Positions 1-6,704 of a DNA stretch of 22,452 nucleotides are shown here, piece after piece. Position 1 is the stretch's first letter; each line of letters begins with the position of its first letter. Both the position numbers and the translations under genes were made by a program. Below the pieces are notes generated by a model. It was given only the letters and a program-made list of their open reading frames with translations, searched no databases and was not told the DNA's origin. Source of the DNA: Rhizobiaceae bacterium (GTDB lineage Bacteria > Pseudomonadota > Alphaproteobacteria > Rhizobiales > Rhizobiaceae); NCBI GenBank assembly GCA_021648425.1, contig JAKISV010000026.1, positions 1 through 22,452 of the forward strand. Direction: 5' to 3'.

Positions 1-274
1 ACATGTGACCGTCCACGCTCTGCTGCTGCCAACCCACGGAACATTCGGCACGCGCGCCGTCGTTTGCAGGGTTGATTGGTGGGAACAGTATATGGGCAGT
101 GGGGGATGTGGGGATAAGTTTTTTGAGTTTTTATTGTTGTATTATTTCAACAGGTTAAGCAACAAATACAAAGCCTCACCGTCACCCCTGTGCCAATTCG
201 ATATCTTGGCACAGGGGTGACGGCGGTGGGTTGGAAGGTTGGGAAATCAACGTTGAATTGACGACTTAACTAAA
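1..274. other. Gene-free region downstream of fdhA
   Basis: No convincing gene is visible here. A plus-strand open frame at 5-220 has a low-complexity, unmatched translation and ends inside a palindrome, so I treat it as chance. The left part is G-rich and then T-rich (about 100-150). The right part holds a long perfect inverted repeat listed separately. The formate dehydrogenase operon ends at 275 on the minus strand, so its transcripts run into this region. Confidence 0.6.
179..223. repeat. REP-like perfect palindrome, 18-bp stem
   Basis: Bases 179-196 pair perfectly with 206-223, leaving a 9-base loop. The arm contains the core CACCCCTGTGCC. This style of GTCAYCCC-type palindrome is typical of interspersed palindromic elements in alphaproteobacterial intergenic DNA. 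It lies about 50 bases past the fdhA stop codon. On the minus strand it is not followed by a clean U-tract, so it is a poor classical terminator, although it could stop RNA decay or transcription. The repeat nature is inferred from its style, because only one copy is visible in this window. Confidence 0.7.
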
Positions 275-3046
275 TTAAGCCCCATCTACCTTCGCTGCAC
301 AAAATTTAAATTCCGGTATTTTACCAAACGGATCCAGCGCCGCATTGGTAAGGGCGTTAGCGGGGGACTCGTTGAAACAAAACGGGATGAATATCATGCC
401 GTCGGCCACTTCGCGGTCCTCGCGCAAAACTGCCTGAATGGTACCGCGCCTGGTTGAGACTTTTATCATCTGGCCGCTTTCAAATCCGTACCGGCTGATT
501 TCACGGTGGTTCATGGCGGCTATGCCTTCGGGTTCGATATTATCAAGCACATGTGAGCGTCTGGTCATGGCACCGGTGTGCCAGTGTTCGAGCAAACGGC
601 CGGTGGTGAGCACCATGGGATATTCTTTATCGGGCATCTCATCAGGCGCAAGCAGATCGGCTGGCACAATTTTCCCGCGCCCATCAGCCGTGGGGAAACT
701 CTCGCGAAACAAGATTGCATTACCGGGCTTATCGGGGCTGTCGGCTGGATAAGTGACGCAGTCTTCTCGCTCCAGTCGCTGCCAACTGATATTGTTAAGT
801 GAGGGCATCAATGTCTGCATCTGCGCATATACTTCACTGATGTGGGAATAATTCCAGTTAAGGCCAAGACCGTTTGCCAGTTCACATATTAACTCCCAAT
901 CCTGACGCGCCTCACCTGGCGGGTTGAGCGCTGGCCTGCCCAACTGGACCTGGCGGTTGGTATTGGTGAAAGTGCCGAGCTTTTCCGCATGGGCGGAAGC
1001 CGGCAAAATCACATCGGCGTGCCAGGCTGTTTCGGTGAGAAAAATATCCTGCACGACGAGATGTTGAAGTTTTGCCAGTGCGGCACGTGCGTGGGTCTGG
1101 TCGGGGTCCGACATCGCCGGGTTTTCGCCCATGATAAACATGCCGGTGATTTCATCGGCATGAATAGCATCCATGATTTCGACCACAGTAAGGCCGCGTT
1201 TGGGGTCAAGGGTCTGCCCCCAGGCATTTTCAAACTGGTTGCGGATATCGGGGGTTTCGACGGATTGATAGTCCGGGAAAAACATCGGAATTAGTCCCGC
1301 ATCCGATGCCCCTTGGACATTGTTTTGCCCGCGAAGCGGGTGCAAGCCTGTACCATCGCGGCCGATCTGACCGGTAATCAGTGCCAGCGCAATGAGGCAG
1401 CGCGCATTATCAGTGCCGTGGGTATGTTGCGAAATACCCATGCCCCAGAAGATGATCGAGCGTTCGGCCTTGGCATAGGTGCGGGCGATATCGCGAATGG
1501 TTTCAGCTTCAACACCGCAGATATCGGCCATGGCATCGGGTGAAAAATCTTTCACCTTGGTACGAAGTGCCTCAAAGCCACTAACGTGCGCCTGGATATA
1601 TTGTTCATCATATAGCTTTTCATCAATGATGACGTGCAGCATGGCATTGAGCAGTGCCACATCACGCCCCGCCGTAAACCGAATGGAGTGGGTGGCATGG
1701 CGCATGATGTTCTGACCGCGCGGGTCGATGACAATCAGCTTTGCGCCGTTTTTTGCCGCCTGTTTGATATAAGTGGCAGCGACCGGGTGGTTGGTTTCGG
1801 GGCGGCAGCCAATGAGGATAATGCAATCGGCTTCAAGTGCCGCTTTGAACGGGGCGGAAACCGCGCCTGAACCGATGCCCTCCAACAAGGCGGCAACGGA
1901 TGAAGCGTGGCAAAGGCGGGTACAATGGTCAACATTGTTGGTCCCAAAGCCCTGACGGATGAGTTTTTGAAACAAATAGGCTTCTTCATTGGAGCCTTTG
2001 GCTGAGCCAAAACCAGACAAGGCACTGGCGCCCTTGTCGTCGCGGATAGATTTAAACCCTTCCACTGCTTTCGCCATCGCCTCCTGCCATGTGGCTTCGC
2101 GAAAGATGGTCAGCGGGTCAGTGTTAGTCAAATCGATATCGCCGGTTTTTGGCGCGTCATCGCGGCGGATGAGTGGTTTTGTCAGGCGATCGGTGTGATG
2201 GACATAGTCGTAACCAAAGCGGCCTTTGACGCATAATCGATTGTCATTGGCCGGGCCGTCTCTGCCATCTATCTGGACAATTTTATTGTCTTTGACATAA
2301 ACCGTGGTCTGGCAGCCAACGCCGCAGAATGGACAGACTGAATCTACCTGTCTGTCGAAGGTTTTAATTTCGCGCGTTTTATTGGCGTCGTCCATCAGGG
2401 TTTTTTCATACAATGCTCCGGTGGGACAGGCTTGCACGCATTCACCACAGGTGACGCAGGTGGATGCACCCAGGGGGTCTTCGAAATCAAATACCGGATA
2501 GGTGCTGCCGCCGCGCCCGCCCATGCCGATGACATCATTCACCTGCACTTCACGGCAGGCACGCACACAGGCACCACAGGCGATACAGGCATCGAGATTA
2601 ACGGCAATGGCCGGGTTGGAGATGTCAAAACGGGCTTCGCCCGGGGAGTTTTGGTGTTTTGATGGCAGGCGGTCGGCACCGGTTATCGCCATGGCGTTTG
2701 CCCATTGCCAGAATTCTGAATTTTCGTCGGGAGTCTTGTCGGGTTCATTCATATCTGCAGCGAGCAGTTCAAACACCATGGCGCGGGATTTTTCAGCGCG
2801 CTCAGTGTTGGTATGAACAACCATGCCTTCAGCGGGTTTGCGAATACACGATGCGGCCAGCACCCGTTCGCCATCGATTTCCACCATGCAGGCACGGCAG
2901 TTGCCGTCGGGGCGATAGCCGGGTTTATCGAGATGACACAGGTGGGGAATGCGTGTGCCAAGGCGTTTGGCGACCTCCCATATGGATTCGTCAGGTGCGG
3001 CGGTGGCGGTTTTACCATCAAGGGTGAAAGTGATTTTGTTGGTCAT
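275..3046 (-). CDS. fdhA: NAD-dependent formate dehydrogenase, alpha (catalytic) subunit
   Basis: The catalytic subunit (923 residues) oxidises formate to CO2 at a Mo- or W-bis-pterin cofactor and passes electrons through Fe-S clusters to the diaphorase subunit. An N-terminal [2Fe-2S] domain has Cys37, 50, 53 and 67. Two ferredoxin-type [4Fe-4S] motifs follow (Cys154/157/160/164 and 197/200/203/207). The molybdopterin domain begins with a further cluster (Cys238/241/245/272) and has the active-site pair Cys379-His380, so it is the Cys and not the Sec form. The extra His-Cys3 cluster of NuoG and FdsA, expected near residues 80-115, is not visible. The ATG start is preceded by GAGGT at 6-base spacing, overlapping the stop of the upstream microprotein. 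It is the last gene of the fhs-fdh operon. No fdhD or cofactor genes lie in the window. Metal choice cannot be told from the sequence. Confidence 0.95.
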   Translation of the reverse strand: MTNKITFTLDGKTATAAPDESIWEVAKRLGTRIPHLCHLDKPGYRPDGNCRACMVEIDGERVLAASCIRKPAEGMVVHTNTERAEKSRAMVFELLAADMNEPDKTPDENSEFWQWANAMAITGADRLPSKHQNSPGEARFDISNPAIAVNLDACIACGACVRACREVQVNDVIGMGGRGGSTYPVFDFEDPLGASTCVTCGECVQACPTGALYEKTLMDDANKTREIKTFDRQVDSVCPFCGVGCQTTVYVKDNKIVQIDGRDGPANDNRLCVKGRFGYDYVHHTDRLTKPLIRRDDAPKTGDIDLTNTDPLTIFREATWQEAMAKAVEGFKSIRDDKGASALSGFGSAKGSNEEAYLFQKLIRQGFGTNNVDHCTRLCHASSVAALLEGIGSGAVSAPFKAALEADCIILIGCRPETNHPVAATYIKQAAKNGAKLIVIDPRGQNIMRHATHSIRFTAGRDVALLNAMLHVIIDEKLYDEQYIQAHVSGFEALRTKVKDFSPDAMADICGVEAETIRDIARTYAKAERSIIFWGMGISQHTHGTDNARCLIALALITGQIGRDGTGLHPLRGQNNVQGASDAGLIPMFFPDYQSVETPDIRNQFENAWGQTLDPKRGLTVVEIMDAIHADEITGMFIMGENPAMSDPDQTHARAALAKLQHLVVQDIFLTETAWHADVILPASAHAEKLGTFTNTNRQVQLGRPALNPPGEARQDWELICELANGLGLNWNYSHISEVYAQMQTLMPSLNNISWQRLEREDCVTYPADSPDKPGNAILFRESFPTADGRGKIVPADLLAPDEMPDKEYPMVLTTGRLLEHWHTGAMTRRSHVLDNIEPEGIAAMNHREISRYGFESGQMIKVSTRRGTIQAVLREDREVADGMIFIPFCFNESPANALTNAALDPFGKIPEFKFCAAKVDGA

Positions 3047-3055
3047 ATCGCTACC

Positions 3056-3169
3056 TCAAGCCGAGCGTGTTGGAACGGGCGCATCCATCAGACCCAGCCA
3101 TTGGGCGCCGTAATAGACAATTAAAAAACCCAGCAGACCGGCGATGAGTAAAGTTATAATGCCCTTCAT
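3056..3169 (-). CDS. 37-residue single-pass membrane microprotein in the fdh operon
   Basis: This small frame encodes 37 residues. An N-terminal Met-Lys is followed by one hydrophobic span (about residues 4-27, containing ITLLIAGLLGFLIVYYGAQW) and a short polar tail ending PVPTRSA. Two facts support it as a real gene. It starts two bases after the fdhB stop codon, with a strong ribosome site (GGGAGGA, 3179-3185) inside the fdhB 3' end. Its own stop codon region supplies the GAGGT ribosome site of fdhA, so the three genes are translationally linked. It does not resemble the soluble FdsD delta subunit. I infer a membrane anchor or assembly peptide for the otherwise cytosolic formate dehydrogenase, but the function is unknown. 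Confidence 0.75.
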   Translation of the reverse strand: MKGIITLLIAGLLGFLIVYYGAQWLGLMDAPVPTRSA

Positions 3170-3171
3170 TG

Positions 3172-4866
3172 TTACAAATCCTCCCGAAAATGCACCAGCA
3201 GATGGTTCACTGGATTAGGTGCCGCCTGCCCTAACCCGCATATTGAAGCGTCGCGCATGACTTGTTCCAGGTCGCGGATGGCTTGTTCATCAAGGGGGCC
3301 TTCGCGTTTTAACAATGTTACCATTTTTTCTGTTCCACCGCGACATGGCGTGCACTGGCCGCAGCTTTCGTGGGCGAAGAAGTTCAGCAGGTTTAGTACC
3401 ACGTCTTTGATGTTGTCTTTATGCGACAATATCACAATCGCATGGGAGCCGACAAATGCGCCATGGCTGGCCAATGGCTCGCCAAAATCCAGTGGCAAAT
3501 CATCCATTGAAGCAGGGAGGATTCCCCCCGATGCACCGCCGGGCAGGTAGGCTTTGAAATTGTGGCCTTGCGCCATACCACCGCAATAATCGTCGATTAA
3601 TTCGCGAACGGTGACACCGGCGGGGGCAAGTTTCACGCCGGGGTTTTTAACACGGCCCGATACGGACCAGGAGCGAATACCGGGATGGTCTTTTTTACCG
3701 CGCCCGGCAAACCATTTGGGGCCCTGTTCAATAATGTCTCTTATCCACCAGAGCGTTTCGACATTATGGTTGAGCGTTGGTTTTCCAAACAAGCCAACTT
3801 CGGCAATGAAAGGCGGGCGATGGCGCGGGATGCCGCGTTTGCCTTCAATGCTCTCAATCATCGCGCTTTCTTCACCGCAAATATATGCGCCCGCTCCGCG
3901 TCGCAGTTCAATGAAGCCCGGCGTAATCGTGCCCATCTCTTCAAGGGTAGCGATTTCGCGGCGCAATATCTCGAGTACGGCGGGGTATTCATCGCGCATA
4001 TAAAGATAAATGCGCTCGGCTTCTACATAGTGAGCGGCAATCAGCGCACCTTCAAATAATCGATGAGGGTCGCGCTCCAGAAAAAAGCGATCTTTGAATG
4101 TACCGGGTTCGCCCTCATCGCCGTTGATGGTCATCAGGCGCGGACCTTCGTATCCGCGCACAAATTTCCACTTCATGTGGGCCGGGAAACCCGCTCCCCC
4201 AAGACCACGCAGGCCTGAAGCGCTTAAGGTTTCCAACATGGAATCAAAATCTGAACCGGGAATACCTGTGCGAATTTTCATCAACGTGGAATAACCGCCC
4301 CTTTGGGTATAGCTGGCAAAATCGATATACTTGGGGATTTGCGGTGCTGTATCGCCGTTGGCAATTTCTACCAGAGATTTTGCCGTGGCATTGCCAATTT
4401 CCCTGTCGCCTACTCTGGCAGCGGGAGCAACATCACAACCGCCCATGCAGGGCGCGCGGGCGATGCGAATTTTTTTGGGGTCGGTGCCTGCTTCAAGTTC
4501 GCCAATCAGTTTTTCGCTGCCAGCCAGCATGCATGAAAGTGAGTCGCACACACGAATGGTGACTGGCGCAGGCGGTGTTTCATCTTCCTTGACGATATCA
4601 AAATGGTCATAGAATGAGGCCACCTCGTAAATTTCGGCCTGGGACAGGCGCATTTCTTCGGCCAGAGCCCGCAGATGGCGCACATGCAGGCATTTGAAAT
4701 GGTCCTGCAAAATGTGCAGATGTTCAATCAGTAAATCGCGGGAGAGTGACCGGGTTCCAAGTAACGAGCGAACTTCACCCAAAGCACTCTCATCAAGCGC
4801 CCTGCCCTTTTGCTGGTTTTTCTTTTTGCCTCGGTCTCTTTTTGCCATTGAGATTGCGGCTTTCAT
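3172..4866 (-). CDS. fdhB: NAD-dependent formate dehydrogenase, fused gamma-beta (NuoE-NuoF type) diaphorase subunit
   Basis: This subunit (564 residues) takes electrons from FdhA and reduces NAD+ through FMN. Residues about 25-175 form a NuoE-like thioredoxin-fold domain with a [2Fe-2S] site (Cys107, 112, 140, 144). Residues about 185-560 form a NuoF-like domain with the glycine-rich GLRGLGGAGFP at 219-228, GDEGEPGTFKDR at 249-260, and a [4Fe-4S] site (Cys502/505/508 and Cys543). This fused layout matches the two-subunit Fdh1 of Methylobacterium rather than separate FdsG and FdsB. The first ATG has no clear ribosome site. An in-frame ATG six codons later (MAKRDRGKKK) is an equally possible start, and the lysine-rich N-terminus follows either one. 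It begins 20 bases after the fhs stop codon, so the two are almost certainly co-transcribed. Confidence 0.94.
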   Translation of the reverse strand: MKAAISMAKRDRGKKKNQQKGRALDESALGEVRSLLGTRSLSRDLLIEHLHILQDHFKCLHVRHLRALAEEMRLSQAEIYEVASFYDHFDIVKEDETPPAPVTIRVCDSLSCMLAGSEKLIGELEAGTDPKKIRIARAPCMGGCDVAPAARVGDREIGNATAKSLVEIANGDTAPQIPKYIDFASYTQRGGYSTLMKIRTGIPGSDFDSMLETLSASGLRGLGGAGFPAHMKWKFVRGYEGPRLMTINGDEGEPGTFKDRFFLERDPHRLFEGALIAAHYVEAERIYLYMRDEYPAVLEILRREIATLEEMGTITPGFIELRRGAGAYICGEESAMIESIEGKRGIPRHRPPFIAEVGLFGKPTLNHNVETLWWIRDIIEQGPKWFAGRGKKDHPGIRSWSVSGRVKNPGVKLAPAGVTVRELIDDYCGGMAQGHNFKAYLPGGASGGILPASMDDLPLDFGEPLASHGAFVGSHAIVILSHKDNIKDVVLNLLNFFAHESCGQCTPCRGGTEKMVTLLKREGPLDEQAIRDLEQVMRDASICGLGQAAPNPVNHLLVHFREDL

Positions 4867-4886
4867 AATTCACAGTGTAAAATCTA

Positions 4887-6563
4887 TTAGAACAAACCTT
4901 GTATATCACCGTTTTCGTCAAGATGAATAGCTTCAGCGCTTGGCACCCTTGGCAGGCCCGGCATCGTCATGATTTGCCCGCAAACAACAACGATGAACCC
5001 TGCTCCCGCAGCCAGGCGAACCTCGCGTATGGGGACGGCGTGGCCGGTTGGCGCGCCGCGCAATTCGGGGTCCGTTGTAAATGAATACTGGGTTTTAGCC
5101 ATGCAGATAGGCAGATGTCCGTGGCCGGCTTCTTCCCAGGTTCTAAGCTGGTCGCGTATCTTTTTATCGGCCATTACTTCAACTGCGCGATAGATACGCT
5201 TGGCAATCGTATCTATTTTTTCAAACAGCGGCATATCATCGGGGTAAAGTGGAGCATATTGGGCGGAACCCCGGTCAATCAACTCAACAATTTTATTAGC
5301 CAGATTAATGGTGCCTTTTGAGCCTTCAGCCCAGTGCTTGCAGACAATCGCCTCAGCACCCTGGGTAGCCACATATTTCTTGATTGTTGCAATTTCCTCA
5401 TCTGTATCACCGGTAAAATGATTGATGGCGATGATGGCGGGAACACCAAACTGCTTGATGTTTTCGATATGGCGGCCAAGGTTGGCGCAACCTTCCCATA
5501 CAGCTTCGATATTCTCTTTGCCCAGATCGGCTTTGGCAACGCCACCATTCATTTTGACAGCACGCACGGTGGCAACGATGACGATTGCATCAGGTGCAAT
5601 GCCCGCTTTACGGCATTTGATGTTGAGGAATTTTTCTGCACCAAGGTCTGCACCAAACCCTGCTTCGGTAACTACATAATCCGCCAGCTTCATTGCGGTT
5701 TTAGTAGCCACCACCGAGTTGCAGCCGTGGGCAATGTTGGCAAAAGGTCCGCCGTGAACAAATGCCGGATTATTCTCAAGCGTCTGCACCAGGTTGGGCT
5801 GCATGGCGTCTTTGAGCAGAACTGTCATCGCCCCATCAGCTTCAATGTCGCGGCAATAAACCGGTGTTTTATCGCGACGGTAAGCGACAATAATATCGCC
5901 CAGGCGTTTTTGTAAGTCTACCAGATCATTGGACAGACAAAGGATTGCCATAACCTCGGAAGCAACAGTGATATCAAATCCGGCCTCACGTGGAAAACCG
6001 TTCATGACACCGCCAAGGCTGGCGGTGATCTGGCGAAGCGCGCGGTCATTCATGTCGACAACACGCTTCCAGGTAATGCGGCGTGAATCGATATCGAGTT
6101 TGTTGCCCCAATAAATATGATTGTCGATCATCGCGGCAAGCAGGTTGTGGGCGGAAGTAATGGCGTGAAAATCACCGGTGAAATGCAGGTTCATGTCTTC
6201 CATGGGAATGACTTGCGCATAACCACCACCAGCAGCCCCGCCCTTCATGCCAAAACACGGACCAAGTGAAGCCTCACGAATGCAGATTGCCGCCTTTTTG
6301 CCAATGGCATTGAGGCCGTCACCCAAACCAACGGTAGTGGTGGTTTTACCTTCACCGGCTGCAGTAGGAGAAATTGCGGTCACCAATATCAGTTTGCCGT
6401 TTTTCTTGTGGGCCTGGGCTTTGATAAAAGCCGCTGAGAGCTTTGCCTTGTCATGGCCGTAGGGAACCAGATCGGCGGCTGGAATTCCCAGCTTCTCACC
6501 GATTTCCTGAATGGGTTTTTTTGTAGCTTCACGGGCTATTTCAATGTCGGATTTTACAGTCAT
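4887..6563 (-). CDS. fhs: Formate-tetrahydrofolate ligase
   Basis: The enzyme (558 residues, the usual family length) joins formate to tetrahydrofolate using ATP to give 10-formyl-tetrahydrofolate. The reaction is reversible and can also yield ATP and formate. The nucleotide-binding loop PTAAGEGKTTT is at residues 66-76, and the family signature EASLGPCFGMKGGAAGGG begins at 97 and continues to HFTGDFHAI. The ATG is preceded by GGAG at a suitable distance. It is the first gene of an operon with the formate dehydrogenase genes, so the same transcript makes enzymes on both sides of the formate pool. The 141-base leader contains a 40-base structured element listed separately. Confidence 0.97.
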   Translation of the reverse strand: MTVKSDIEIAREATKKPIQEIGEKLGIPAADLVPYGHDKAKLSAAFIKAQAHKKNGKLILVTAISPTAAGEGKTTTTVGLGDGLNAIGKKAAICIREASLGPCFGMKGGAAGGGYAQVIPMEDMNLHFTGDFHAITSAHNLLAAMIDNHIYWGNKLDIDSRRITWKRVVDMNDRALRQITASLGGVMNGFPREAGFDITVASEVMAILCLSNDLVDLQKRLGDIIVAYRRDKTPVYCRDIEADGAMTVLLKDAMQPNLVQTLENNPAFVHGGPFANIAHGCNSVVATKTAMKLADYVVTEAGFGADLGAEKFLNIKCRKAGIAPDAIVIVATVRAVKMNGGVAKADLGKENIEAVWEGCANLGRHIENIKQFGVPAIIAINHFTGDTDEEIATIKKYVATQGAEAIVCKHWAEGSKGTINLANKIVELIDRGSAQYAPLYPDDMPLFEKIDTIAKRIYRAVEVMADKKIRDQLRTWEEAGHGHLPICMAKTQYSFTTDPELRGAPTGHAVPIREVRLAAGAGFIVVVCGQIMTMPGLPRVPSAEAIHLDENGDIQGLF

Positions 6564-6600
6564 GGCAAACTCCAGTGCAGCGATTTTGACTTCGCCTTTG

Positions 6601-6640
6601 GTTGGCAGAATTCAGGGCTCAGACCCTCCTTTCTACCAAC
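6601..6640 (-). ncRNA. Structured 5' leader element of fhs (candidate cis-regulatory RNA)
   Basis: Read on the minus strand, a 10-bp outer stem (6631-6640 with 6601-6610) encloses a symmetrical 3x3 purine-rich internal loop (AGG facing GAA), a 4-bp inner stem (AGGG/CCCU) and a 6-base loop. The single non-Watson-Crick position in the outer stem is a G-U pair only in the minus-strand RNA; on the plus strand it would be C-A. This favours a function in the fhs transcript. The element buries a perfect anti-Shine-Dalgarno match (AAGGAGG, 6625-6631) with no start codon after it, and ends 37 bases before the fhs ATG. A folate- or formate-pathway sensor is a guess. I cannot confirm a match to the known THF-II consensus. 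Confidence 0.4.
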
Positions 6641-6704
6641 ACATCATTTGGTGCAACCGGACTTGCAATAAAACGTCAATAATTGTGTTTAAAACGGCGG
6701 GTGT

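Noticed and set aside
110..121. Sequence resembling a DnaA box (TTATCCCCACA on the minus strand)
   Set aside because: It carries two extra bases relative to the 9-base consensus, it is alone, and no origin-associated gene is near.
5..220. 71-codon plus-strand open frame at the left edge
   Set aside because: It ends inside the REP-like palindrome, and the translation looks random with no ribosome site of note.
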